NCBI GenBank assembly: GCA_045837725.1
Contig: JBEWZL010000123.1
Location: 124,001-188,000, forward strand
Direction of reading: 5' to 3'
Origin: Vermamoeba vermiformis
Taxonomy: Eukaryota > Tubulinea > Echinamoebida
DNA length: 64,000 nt
The position numbers and the translations under genes are program-made. The notes below the pieces were generated by a model. It ran no database searches and had not been told where the DNA came from. It saw only the letters and a program-made list of their open reading frames with translations. Of the stretch, positions 47,524 to 59,100 are shown piece by piece; within the stretch, counting starts at the first letter, position 1; each line of letters starts with the position of its first letter.

Positions 47524-48400
47524 TTTCATTCAGTCTTATGGACGTCACTTATGAGCGGTTGTGTAAAATTCGAATTCATATTTTGGCGGGCTTTAGAGCC
47601 TCCCAATCACAATTAGGGAGTCAAAATCTTGGAGGCCAAAAACTAAACGCTTCGTTTCGCTTCATTATTCATTCCCATCCCTTCTAATAACCACACCGAA
47701 CCATCCGAGCAAAGATCATCGACTGGTAAGTTGACTACTTGTTTTGATCTCTCATTACAACAAGGCGCCACTGCCTTCCGTTGAGATGACGACAAAACTG
47801 GAATCTCGTTCGTTCGAAAGGAGCCCTTAACCAGCTCCATCTATGTGACCAATGGAATTCAGATCTTCTTCATTCATTAATCGCATTATCTTACTCTTTA
47901 AACAGAATTTTTTCTAATTTTTAAATCCAGATTGAGATGCATCTCTTGCCAGGCCTGCTTCCAGTGTGCTATTAGTAAGTACGATTACTAAAAACATTGT
48001 ACATATTTTTTTCGATTTTTTTATGATGATACAAATGCCTCGCGACGGTCAAATGATCGTAATGATTAGAAACGGCTTATTTGTCTGATCCAATTTTTCT
48101 TATTCACCCTTTCGTTGTTCCCTCAAACATTTCTCTAATATCTTGCAATCAGATTGGTGGATTGACGATCCGAACTTGGATCCGTACCTACGGATCGAGG
48201 CCAAGTTTGCTTGTAGCATTGTAAAGCAATAAAACCTTGCTGTTTTCCTCTAAATATTTTGAATTCTATTGCCTCTTTCTGATATTTTTTCTCTCGTTCT
48301 ACATTGCGTGACTTCACGTCGGGTTTCGCCATCTGTCAATTTTATTTCTTTAGAACTCTTATTACATACTACCACTAGTGGCTTTGCATACAAATCAAAC
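47524..48400 (+). other. 877-base intergenic stretch with a spliced-looking unit of unknown coding potential
   Basis: This region separates the divergent CDC7 and UQCC1 starts. On the plus strand there are good splice signals: a donor (CTG-GTAAGT) at 47727, an acceptor before 47931, a donor (TTA-GTAAGT) near 47975 and an acceptor before 48153. The last piece reads WWIDDPNLDPYLRIEAKFAC, ends in a stop and is followed by AATAAA near 48228. The preceding piece reads CISCQACFQCAI in the matching frame. I could not link these to a start codon without a stop, so it may be a non-coding or short-peptide transcript. On the minus strand, 47840-47643 is an open 65-codon frame without a recognisable family. 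Confidence 0.3.
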
Positions 48401-49469
48401 ATGCTCAGCAATCTATACCGACAGCTGTCTCACAGAGGTCTGCGGCAGATTGGATCGAACCTTGCTTGCTCCGCGCGTCCCTCATTTTTATTTGCACAAA
48501 AAAATTCTAAAATTAATAGCTCACGAAGCTATGCTAACAAGCGCTCGAAAGCAATGAGCGGCATCCAAGAGAAAAAAATGGGCGAACTACACAGCATCCT
48601 CTTTCAACAAGAATTATATCGTCAAACTACGCAAGAAAAGAAGTGGTACAATTTTATATTCAAAGGATTGATGAATAAGAAGTCAGTAATGAATTTAAAT
48701 GCCCAAGCTTTGATGATCCACATTACAAAACAAGTTGAGGCGATGAGCTGGGAATGTAAGACCAAAATTTCAAATGCAAATATCATTGTTGTAATTAATC
48801 TGATCGTCCTCCTTTATTAGCGCTGGATCTGCCAGACACATTCAACACCTGGTTTCAATTGATGGTGCTGCACATTTGGATGATTGTCGTGCGATGTCGT
48901 TCATTGGCTATTGAAGACCCTCGAGGTGTCACTCTGTTAGAAACACAATTGGCCTCGCTCTTTTGGGAGGAAGTCGAACAAGAGATTATGCTCATTGGTG
49001 TACGTGCTGCCTAACTGTTCGCACTGACGTACTAACACTCGCGTAGGAAACCTCAAATCCGCTGATCGTTGGCAAGAACAGAAACTTAATGCTTAAGTAT
49101 TACATGGGTGCACTCGTGGCATACGACGAAAGCATTCTTGATGGCGATGCAATCTTAGCTGACGCAATTTGGAGGTACTGTACTGCTTAAAGCACGTGTA
49201 GACCTCGATGAAATCTGACAATTATTCGTAGAAATGTGTTTGGTCAAGATCGCGACATTTCATCGCTAGAAAATGTTTACAAACTCGTCGAGTACGTGCG
49301 ACGCGAGGCACATAACTTGGAGACAAATACACAACCGCTGTTAGAGAAAGGATTTGTTGCTTGGGGACCACCACCTATCTTCAGTACGAAGAAGATGGAC
49401 CCGAACACTGTGGAATCAAGCGGTGAAAAAGTCGAACAAGCAATTGAAAAGACCACTCCTGCTATTTGA
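48401..49469 (+). CDS. UQCC1: ubiquinol-cytochrome c reductase assembly chaperone (CBP3/UQCC1)
   Basis: This mitochondrial chaperone binds newly made cytochrome b for complex III assembly. Four exons (48401-48755, 48821-48999, 49047-49174, 49232-49469) encode 299 residues. The N terminus (MLSNLYRQLSHRGLRQIGSN) is a likely presequence. The ubiquinol-cytochrome c chaperone domain is clear: FNTWFQLMVLHIWMIVVRCR, LASLFWEEVEQEIMLIG, LKYYMGALVAYDESILDGDA, ILADAIWRNVFGQDRDIS, LVEYVRREAHNL. An in-frame upstream ATG at 48269 exists, but 48401 gives the better presequence. It is convergent with the glycosyltransferase gene, 54 bases apart. Confidence 0.9.
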
Positions 49470-49523
49470 GTGCATACATTGTGAATAAACGGATATCCAT
49501 GCCAATTGTTACATAACACATTT

Positions 49524-51536
49524 TTATTTTCTAATGCTGCTCTTTAGCTCGAGATATTTAGAAAAGTACTCGGTAGATCTGTTCATGTGATACCACAGCA
49601 GGTTGCCAATGACATCTGTCTCACGTCTCTTTGGGCTCTCGCGCATAGTTTTTTCAACAAAAGACAGGAGTTTTGGCTAGAAAGTCATGATTAATGACGT
49701 GCAAAAGAAACAAAATTGACTTTGATAATACCTCATTGACACTTCGCGAGTACATATTATTCACCAGCTCTATTCCTCGAAGACTCAAGTTTTGTCTCAA
49801 TTGAGTGTCGTTGTACAGTTGGGCAGCAGCATTGACAAGTCTGCTTGCACGTTAATACAAACTATATATTAAACAATCTTACTCTTCGTCAGTGTCACCA
49901 ACCAATCCTCCAAATCCCTTGCCATCATCCATGCCCTCAGCTCCTGTTAATTTGGTTAGTATTCATATGATATTGTCTTTATTATCGTACCAACGCTGGT
50001 CGTGACGCAGGGTACACTGGCAGCCCAGCCATCAACAATTTTAGTTTTTACACCCGCACCAAACCTCAGCGGGGCAAAATTAACAGCATAGTGAGCCAGT
50101 CTTATAGTATTAAGGTTAGTACTTATAGATCTACGAAAGGCTTAGCCGTACTTGTGCATTTGATCTTCTTTCAGGAATCCTTTAACGATGAAGCATTTTT
50201 TTACATTTGTCATGTGCATGACATCTTGAGGTGGGTATGCGCCTATTGGATCGCATTATACATCTGTACCTCACATATATGACAAGTCTTACCATAGATA
50301 TGCAGCTCAGCTTTCGGGATTTTTGCGCGGATTTTAGGCCAGAGTTTGCAAACCCACTAAACAACAGGTAAGTGTCAACGCGCCAAATATGGGCACGTGC
50401 TCGCGTACCTTGAACGAGTCCAAATTCGGCGGATGTCTGAAGTTACCAATCATGAAAAAGTGTTCAATTTTCTTCGATTGAAGTTGCACTTTTGGATAGA
50501 AGAACGGTGCGAGACATACCTGATTTGATTAGTAAAAGTAGTATAAATAGGTGGCCAGAGGGACCTACTTTTTCTTCTACAAATTGTTTGCCCAATATCT
50601 TTTCTAATCGTTGAGCTTCAGCTGATGAAACTAAGATGGTGCCATCGGATCTATACAGCGAGGCTATTTCACGCAAAAACATTCCTTCAGGAGAGTTACT
50701 TTCAGCGTTAATGTTTCCAAGCACGGGATTATCTATATCAGCAATATCTTTGATTGCCATGCCTAGTCGAATGAGTTAGCGACGCTTTACGAGGGCTAGT
50801 CAGTATCTTGCCTTTAGCGCTTGCTTCTTGCCTCAAAACTCGCATATAGTGTAGGTCTTGAGTGTCTACAATATGTGTAGCCTTGGGAAGTACTTTCTTC
50901 ACTCTCCAACTAAACTGCATTGCGTTAGAGTTACAGATCGGGATCTTGATTGCTTACTTGTTCTTCCATAACGAATCGGTCGTATATAACTAGCTCTATT
51001 GCAATGTGCATGTTAGATCATCGCGTTAATAAAGGGAATTGCCGCACCTGGTTTCGTTTGCTGCAAGTAAGTGTCAAATTCGCTGCTGTTTGGCTCGCAT
51101 TGTCTGGTGGGCACTAATTCGCTCAATAGTGTTTTGTATTCATTTGGTTTTGAGGGTGATACACATTCGATGTCGTACCCGTTCTCTAAAAGGACTTGGA
51201 TCAGCGATCCCGTTCGCAGACCTCCACCCGAGGCATTTTTCTGCAGATATTTTTAGCATAAGGGCAATATATAATATATTGCAGTGGATAATAGCAAATT
51301 GCATAAGTAATTAGTTGAAATTAAACAAAAATATTATTTGAGATCTGTCATACCTGCGGCCACACTGTTGAGATTAACAAAGTCTTTGGTCCTTTCTAAA
51401 ATTCATTAATAATTGACGTATTAATAATTGTCACTACCTTTTTGGTGGCGGTTGAAAGAGATCGGGATGCGATCCCACCATTGAACGCTTGTGCTCGGCG
51501 TGTACACCTTACGAAACACTTGCCAATGTGTTGCAT
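49524..51536 (-). CDS. GT4-type glycosyltransferase with predicted mitochondrial presequence
   Basis: Thirteen small exons (51536-51438, 51395-51354, 51240-51048, 50995-50958, 50914-50812, 50762-50569, 50519-50409, 50356-50293, 50242-50152, 50100-49991, 49943-49883, 49840-49732, 49676-49524) encode about 455 residues. The first 37 residues are Arg/Ser-rich without acids (MQHIGKCFVRCTRRAQAFNG), like a mitochondrial presequence. The GT-B fold follows: NASGGGLRTGSLIQVLLENG, YDRFVMEEQFSWRV, HIVDTQDLHYMRVLRQEA, MIGNFRHPPNLDS, PKAELHIYGAYPP, and the donor-site block NFAPLRFGAGVKTKIVDGWA with SVPCVTTSVGAEGM. The closest remembered relatives are bacterial family 1/4 glycosyltransferases, not known animal ones. 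Intron 5 has a GC donor. The sugar and acceptor are unknown. Confidence 0.82.
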
Positions 51537-51587
51537 GTTTCAAAGTAATACTAATTATGCCAAAGCAACCGTTTTGCTTTAAACAGT

Positions 51588-54500
51588 TTATTTACGTTCG
51601 CGCTCAGGTTTCATGAGTTCTAATTCAGTGGGCTTGACTTGACGACTCAAACACAACACCAAGAACAGCATCACGAATGATAGGCACAGCGTGACACCAA
51701 TGAGCGGCCAGAATGACCAATTTACAGGCAGATCTTCGTTGTTCATGCCAAACAGACCTGAGACTATAACTACGGGCAGCGTGAAACTACTAACAGCTGC
51801 AATCATGCGTTCAAATCGAGCTTGGTGCTGGTGAAGAAGGAATCAGTATTTGACTCGATAACAAGGTCAAAGTTACTTACGATCAGATGCGCTTGTTCAG
51901 TCAGCTTTCGACGCTGATCTTCGCGATCACGATGATTGCGCTCAATATTGCGTAACTTGCGCTGCTCTTCCAAGTAGTTAGACTCGACTAGGGCCATGAC
52001 TTCTTGAATCTCTTCTCGCAATTCACTTCGCTGTGACTTGATGGAGAAGATCTAGTGCGACACTATTAGACACATTCACTGCATTAAGGCAAGTCTGGCA
52101 CTTACATCACGCATTGCTGTGAAGAATTCGACGTATTCGGAGAGACCTCCGCAGTCATCAGATGACATTTGCAGCGTGTAACGTGTCATGAGAGTGGCCA
52201 GTTCAATCAGTTGTTTACGATAGCGTGACATTTCTTGCAATGACGCGTGTGTCACTTGACGCAACAACTGACCCGAGGCAGCGGACAAGTTGGACAGCTC
52301 TAGCAACACGGACTTTTCGCCGTGCACGTGCAGCGCTAACATCAAGTAGATGCCCAAGAACTTCTTGTGCCACTGTTCGACTTCAAATTTGTTGCTGTAC
52401 TCACTCGGCCACGATAGTGACACGGTACCCACACGTGACAGGGCGATGTATCGGTTCTGACGCTGAATCAGCACGCGATCAATGATGCCTTGTTCAATCA
52501 AGCTCTGCGGTCGATTTCTTTGACCGTAAGCACGACGCAAATGGAACAAATACTCGTTGATTTGTTCTTGTTTGGGCTCACGATCAATGACGATCACGGA
52601 GTGGTGATAGGCTCGCTTTTGATAGCGACTCAATCTCTACAATTATTGTTAGTATAACGAGCTATCTATGACACGTTGAGCAATGACTTGCCTTTGGCGG
52701 GTCCTCTGGATCTTCGCGACGACCGCACAACAACCAGTTACCGAGTGCCCTGAGTGACAACATGCGACCTTCGTAGCTGTCGAGTGAACAGTTAGCACAA
52801 CCATCAATATTAATAACGCTTGTTACGTACATTGACCCAATCAATTTGCGACCAAGTGATCTGTAGTGTGCGTCGGAATATTCCATGTTACTCCAACTGA
52901 GATTAAGTTAGTAAAATCATTATTCTCAATAAGTCACTTCACTTACGCCTCGTTGTGCAAGTTCCAGCCAGAGAACACGCCAGGCACTTTGTACGTGAAT
53001 TTCGACAAGAACAACCACGTGCGCAGCTCGTCGACTGTCATCTTCTGACCGTTGTGCAGCCAGTTGATGTGGAACATGAGAATCGCTGTGCCGAGTGGAA
53101 AGACCCAAATGTCGACATTAGTGACTTCAATGTGACAGCTCACGTTGTCATCGCTTTCAGTCGTGTCTGATCGCATGCTGGGCGCTTTTTTTACTGACGG
53201 TGGCTGGGCGATGTTGAAGCCATTAGGATTGGGTGCAGTACGGGCATTAGCATTCGCTTCTTGCTCGTCATCAGAAGACTTTTTGCTGTCAGTGTTGGTG
53301 TTGTTCGTTTGCGGCACACCGACTGGCGAGTCCTCGTGATAAATGGCGCACAGTTTGGTCTGGGAAAAGAGCAAGTTCCTGGCTTCAGGTGTCAGTTCCA
53401 ATCGTTGACACGTGTCAGTGATGGCATCGTCCACGTCGTCTTCTTGCTCGTCCCACTCTGGCTCTTGCAGCAGCACGTCGCCCTTGGTCGTGTTGATGCC
53501 GCCCACCAGTCCTGAGCCGTGACTGCGCGCCCTCTCTAACTTCACTCTCGGCTTGTCTTTTTGCTGCAACATTGCGTCAATAAGACAAGAGTATTATTGC
53601 CTAATTAGGAAATTACTCACCTTCATTTTAACGCTCTCAAAATAATCTTCCATAATATTTACAACTTTGAACTCTGGTGCATCCCAGCTTTCATCTTTCC
53701 AACCGACTAATCGTCTAAAACTAGGATCCTAATCATGGATGTTACTGACTGCTATCAACATTGTCATTCATAATTTCGTACCAGATCTCCTGCTTCAAAT
53801 GGCAATTTGTCGGTTGTTTTCCACAAATAAATTTCTTCATCTTTGGCGCTGACGACTTTTCTTTCTAACAGATGCCTAACCCAATTCTTAATATCTGCAT
53901 TGAGAGGGCTCGACCACTAAAATTGAAATGTTAGATCGGGCTGAGATCTGGACTTGCGCCATACCTTAAAAGGCAATAATAATGTAGTTCTTGAGACTAA
54001 GCAATCAAAATCTTCGTGGTCATCGTGGTGTGTTTGAGTCTCATCTGCGGACGGCTATAAAACAATAAGAGCGTTAAATAGAAATTTCGGGTGGAAGTTT
54101 CAGATCTTCTGACCTCTTCTTCGCCCTTGTAAAATCCAATACTAAAGCTAGGCTCTTGGTCCAAACTTTCTGCCAATCTTGGGAACCTTCTTTTAGAGGG
54201 AGAACCGAATCTACGAAAAGAGCGCCTGGATGAGAGTTCAGAATTAGTTTCAGCAAAAGACATTGCTTCATAATGCAATATCATTACTTTAAATCGATGA
54301 AATCACCCTCAGTCTCATCCTCCGAACCAGGCGCGGGCTGCAAACATTAATATTATTGAAATCCAGTCAGATCCACGAAGTGAATTGCCACAACAGTATG
54401 AGGGTAGTAATTACAGTTATGAATGTTGCAAGTAACAATATTATGTTTATATTTAATTGTTTTTATATAATAAAAATAAAATTGAATTAATTATTTGATT

Positions 54501-54737
54501 TATTCAATAATTGGCGTAGATCAATCGAATAATTCTGACACATACCCCTCTGTCGCGTCTCGTGTATTTATATGGGAGTTCGCGGTCTTTAGGAGTCTTT
54601 GGAGTATAAGCAGTTTTCTTTTTGCCCGAAACTGGGACAGATCCGGGCGTGCTGAACGTTTTATTGTGATTGTAAGGACGTCGGGGCGTCGAAACGTCGT
54701 CGTAGTCGCTTAATAATCCTCGTTTTTCCTTGTCCAT
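51588..54737 (-). CDS. CorA-superfamily divalent cation transporter-like protein
   Basis: About twelve exons (54737-54546, 54337-54289, 54225-54115, 54054-53965, 53916-53782, 53726-53621, 53563-52947, 52896-52831, 52776-52692, 52636-52106, 52051-51881, 51827-51588) give roughly 800 residues. The N terminus is long, basic and Ser-rich, the middle is a CorA-like cytosolic domain (IAFSRVG-type strand IALSRVGTVSLSWPSEY), followed by a long helix (REEIQEVMALVESNYLEEQR). The end has two TM segments with the hallmark motif: TLPVVIVSGLFGMNNEDLP (GMN) and FWPLIGVTLCLSFVMLFLVL. The pore motif supports Mg2+ or related ion transport as a pentamer. The intron at 52691-52637 has a GC donor. The large cytosolic part is longer than in bacterial CorA, and small-exon boundaries are approximate. 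Confidence 0.75.
53600..53609. repeat. CCTAATTAGG palindrome in a CorA-like intron
   Basis: The exact palindrome sits inside the longer conserved context TTGCCTAATTAGGAAAT, also seen in the introns at 29293 and 33072. This is more similarity than the 10-base core alone would give. Confidence 0.75.
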
Positions 54738-54834
54738 AATGTGGTTATATATTACAACATAATTCGCTCGTGTGCTATTGCACTCAAATAACTTTTAAAA
54801 CTGGATCTGTAATTACTTTATTCCGATTACTCAA

Positions 54835-55094
54835 ATGGAGTCGATTCGAAAAGGTAAGTATTTATACGACAAATAACACTATATACAAGATTAGTTTCGG
54901 GTTCACAAAAAGCGATTCGTCAAACAGATGCAGATTTAGCTAAATCGTTGCATCCAGTCTCATTATTTAGAACTCGACTGCGCACTCGATTCATGATTCG
55001 AGGCATTGTCATCCTCGCTAGAACTCTGACTGCTGCTCTCACTGCTCTCGCTGCTGTCTTCTGCGCTCTCTTCGTCCTCGCTGCTCTCCTCTGA
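54835..55094 (+). CDS. possible short spliced antisense reading frame
   Basis: An ATG at 54835 opens MESIRK, followed by a good donor (AAAAG-GTAAGT) at about 54854 and an acceptor (AGATTAG) before 54896. Splicing gives MESIRKVSGSQKAIRQTDAD and a frame open to about 55094. From 54963 it overlaps the last exon of the minus-strand Ser-rich protein, and the later part is simply the antisense of its Ser codons. Only the first 40 codons are independent. It may be a short transcript or chance. Confidence 0.2.
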
Positions 55095-55970
55095 GCTGGC
55101 GGGGGCAGCAGATGCGCTCTTTTCACTCGCTGATTTGCTGCTCGATGACGAGACACTACTGCCAGCACTGCTATCGTTATCATTATGATTGCCATCGACT
55201 TCAACAGGCTCTTTTTTGATCTCTGTCATCGGTACGTCTTTGTTCGTGTTGTGACCTCTCGCACTAGTCTTAGTACTATTATTGTTATTATTAGCGCTGT
55301 TGTTGTTCGCATTGTTGGCGGCATTGTTGGTGCTCGTAGCGCCCTTCTTCTTGTCTTTCTTCTTGCGCAGTCGGGAGTACAAGATCAACGCGATAATAAC
55401 TGCGACAATCGCAGCAATGAAGCATACGGCAATAATAAGACCTTCATTCTGACTCAAGCCACTGTTTGCAACAAAGGTAAGCACGCGACAGTAAATCCGA
55501 CATTGAATTTTAATATGATTTTTTGAATAATTACGTAAATAATAAAATAATGATTACAATATTATTAAAACTATTATATATCGTTTAATAATTACTTACA
55601 CGCAAGATCCATTTTGGCAGTGCATAGTTTCACCGTAAATTGTACATTCGCTATCAGCGGCGCACGCGCGGCAAGCACCAGTATCATTAGAGCAAATAGG
55701 AGTGGCTGGATACAGCTGACCACACTCAGTAGCGTAGTCACCGGTGCTAATACACGGATAGCAACCTCCAGAACTACAAATGGGACTATTTGGACTTCTA
55801 GCCAAGCACTCTGCAGGCGCTGATTCATTACAGGTACCACAAGTACCATTGCGACATAAAGGAGCTGCTACAGGGTCTGTGCATTGCTCATTCGTTGTGC
55901 AGCTCTGCCCCGAGATGTGGCTAACCGACGAGAGCACTAATATACAAAAAATAAATAATATACTTCGCAT
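54963..55970 (-). CDS. single-pass membrane protein with Cys-rich ectodomain and Ser/Glu-rich tail
   Basis: Two exons (55970-55600, 55461-54963) encode 289 residues. A signal peptide (MRSILFIFCILVLSSVSHIS) is followed by an ectodomain of repeated short Cys units (QSCTTNEQCTDP, CRNGTCGTCNESAPAEC, ICSSGGCYPC, CRACAADSECTIYGET) resembling EGF- or disintegrin-like knots. Then come one TM (GLIIAVCFIAAIVAVIIALI), a basic stop-transfer (RLRKKKDKKK) and a low-complexity tail of Asn and Ser/Glu runs. It looks like a small surface receptor or adhesion protein, possibly phosphorylated on the tail. I do not recognise a family. The ATG at 55970 was chosen because it starts the signal peptide directly. Confidence 0.72.
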
Positions 55971-56156
55971 TTGCGAATATGCAACACTTGTGTGCTCTGT
56001 TAGGTTGCTTGTTGCGATAATGAACAAAGGCCGCGAACAAAAAAATCCTCGCAACCGTTCAGTGAACCATTCGAGTTTGAAACATTAATGAACAATGCAT
56101 CTGTAGGGCACCCAATGCTGCGCTATTTATAGAACCATCGACTAATAACACGAAGG

Positions 56157-59100
56157 ATGGGTGATCCCTTTGTTAAAGCGGACTGGAAGCTGTCCAAGTT
56201 CGGATCTATCGGCCAGTACATTGAACACCTCTTAAATAATTATTCAAAAATGGCCCCTGCTGCACTTGAATGTATCTTTTAATGATATAATAGTCATACC
56301 TCAATTACTAATTTTGTTGATTTTATTTTTTTTGGCTGGATCTTTCCTTGACACTTGCTGCAGATGCTTTCACAAAAATACTCAAAACAGACGTGCTTTC
56401 GCGTTCGATACAAGATGAAGCGCGAATTAAATTGACAGAACTCCTTGGTGCCCTTGATGTGCCTCAGATCGGACGACTTTTGTCTTCGCGCACTCTTGAC
56501 AACTATCCCTGCGATGTGTAAGGGCAACTCGTAGCACCATATTAAGCCCATTAACACTTATTTTAGGTTTATGAAGACTCGTCTATTCGTGGAATTAATG
56601 AGCAATTTGCGCAGCAAAAAGAATGGTAGTTCAGTGATCAAAGTTCTGACGCCTGTCAAGACATTAATGCTCTTTGACAGCATTGAAAATTCATTGCCTG
56701 GTACGCAGCCGAGTCCTTGAGTACATTAATACTAATCCTATCCTTAGAAAAAGAAGGCTTCGTGACAGCAATAGTCAACAAGTTGACTGCACGCCAAATC
56801 AACGAGCTGTTCTGCTTCACCATGCACAAACACAGCGAGCAGTACATGGCGCAGTTCAATCAAATGTACGCGCTGTTTGAAGGACGACGGAGCGGTGAGC
56901 TGATGGAGTTCCGACAACACAAGCTGATTGACAGGCTGTTCATGAATGCCACTTCACTGAACACGTGGCGCACTGAGTTTACATTTGACATTATTCTACA
57001 GGAGCGTAAGTCATATATGAGCCTCTATTGCGAAGAAAATCCGTCTAAGAACTGGCGAGGTATGATTTCAAATCATCAAACGCAAAGACTAATAGTGCCG
57101 TCAGAGAGTGGTGTGTATGGCACTCGCTTCGCGTTTGTGTTTGATCTGTTGCAAAGCAGTGCTCCTGAAGGTCGACACTTAGTGCTCGAGAAGTTGTTCA
57201 AGCTGTTATTTGCTGATGAACATCGCGCACTCTTGTCACAGTTCACGGTGTTAGTGCTCAACAACGAACACGAACGAGAGCTGTTTGTCGAAGCACTGAT
57301 TCAACTTGACGCCAAGTACGACAGCAATGCCAAGGAGAGTGATCAGGTGAGCTTTGGTGTCGACACAATAATGTTCTTACTAACCTAGTGAATGGTGCAG
57401 AATGATCTCTTTGACATCGATCAGTCACTTATTGCTGCGTGTCCGATAGATAAATTCATTCAAGTGCTGCAAGAGCTCGCCGATCAGTTGAAGCGCAAGA
57501 CGTCAGACAAAGAGCTCGATTTGAATACGCTCAATCACACCTTCAAAGCCAAAGAACTCATCTCCGCATTGAAGAGACAGAGTTTTGTTCTAACTGTCAA
57601 ACAACAACTCGATGCAGCAGCGAACAGCAAGTACATCAAATCAATGCTCACACAACACACGCACCACCGTCAAGGCATGGCACTCTACGTGAGTGAAGTG
57701 CTGAGTGATCGTGTGCTCGACGACTATCAAGAAATCATGTTGATCGATTCGAATGATGAGAACGAGGACGTCAAAGAGAACGAAGACTGATAGTCGAGAA
57801 GCGAAGAAAAATGAATGGATCGAATTGATCGCACAGCTGCCTTCTGACATTGTAAGTTTACATTTCAATAACACGCGCACTAACTAGACAACTGCAGTTG
57901 ACGCTACTCGTCGAGGAGTTGAAATCAATATTCTACTTGCAAGGTTCCACCGCACTAATAGCATTCCCAAGCTCAATCTCAAAGTTCATTCAGCACGTAG
58001 TTTTAGAGCTGCACAAGCGAGGAGATTTGGCCAATTTTGTGGCTCAGAACTCGGGCTGGCTGGCAATGCTCGCTGCCAATCTTAACAAGAACAAGACATC
58101 GCAAGACAAGTTCACCAATCGCGTCATATCGGCACTGCTACCATACCCTTCGATTGTCAATCGGTTGATCGGACAAGTGTTTGATAACACCAACGAGGAG
58201 CCAAGCACACTCAAACACAGTCAAACTATTGACAAGTCACTAGACCCAGTCACTGCACAGTTCTTAGTGCACCTCTCAAAGACCAATCAGAACAAAGAGC
58301 GTGTGAAGAGCTTGATGAAAGTGCTGACTGACTCGCAATCGAGCGTTGATTCAGAGGTAAGTGCAAACAATGCTCTATGTAACTTATCTTAATTGAATGC
58401 AGCTGATCGACGTGCTTATGGACACTTTGCGACATATTGCAGAGAGTTCGTTGACCTCCAGCAGTGCTGCACGAGTCACTGAAAGCGAGTTACAGACAAT
58501 CACAGCGATATTTCAGCTGCTGGAAAGAATACTCAATCGTTCCAATGGCGCAGATTTGTTGTTTGCTTGGAGGTACGTTGCATTAATAATCGTAGCAGTA
58601 ATAACTCACGCACTACAGTCCGAGTGATTTTAATGACACTGGTCACGAGGTGATATCACCTTTGTTTATGACTATATTTGGTAAGGCATATGTACAACAT
58701 CGCTGTTAGACTAATCCACGCCACAGATGAAGTTTTACTGCCGTTATGTCGCATGATTATTCACGTGGACTTGACGCAAGAAACGAAATTGCTCAAGCGT
58801 CAAATTGACACGTCATGCACAATAGTACAGTTCATGTCGCAGCTTATTGTACACTACAGCGGCGATTTTGGCACGAGTTGGTGCTTTTGGAAATATGTCA
58901 AACTACTACGCATGTTTAGTAAGTACTTGATTCCAAGGCCAACGGATTGTACTCATTCGTGCCACAGACAAAGCAATCGACGAGGTGCTAGTCTCATCCA
59001 CACAAGTGCAACAACACGCACAACAAGAGTTCGTCATTGACCCCCTCGTGCAGGCGATGCAGCTCTTCGTGACGAAGGTGTTATTGGCCGTCAGTGAGAC

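Noticed and set aside
47643-47840. 65-codon minus-strand frame upstream of CDC7
   Set aside because: No family match, no splice-linked neighbours and no plausible promoter; kept only as part of the unexplained gap.
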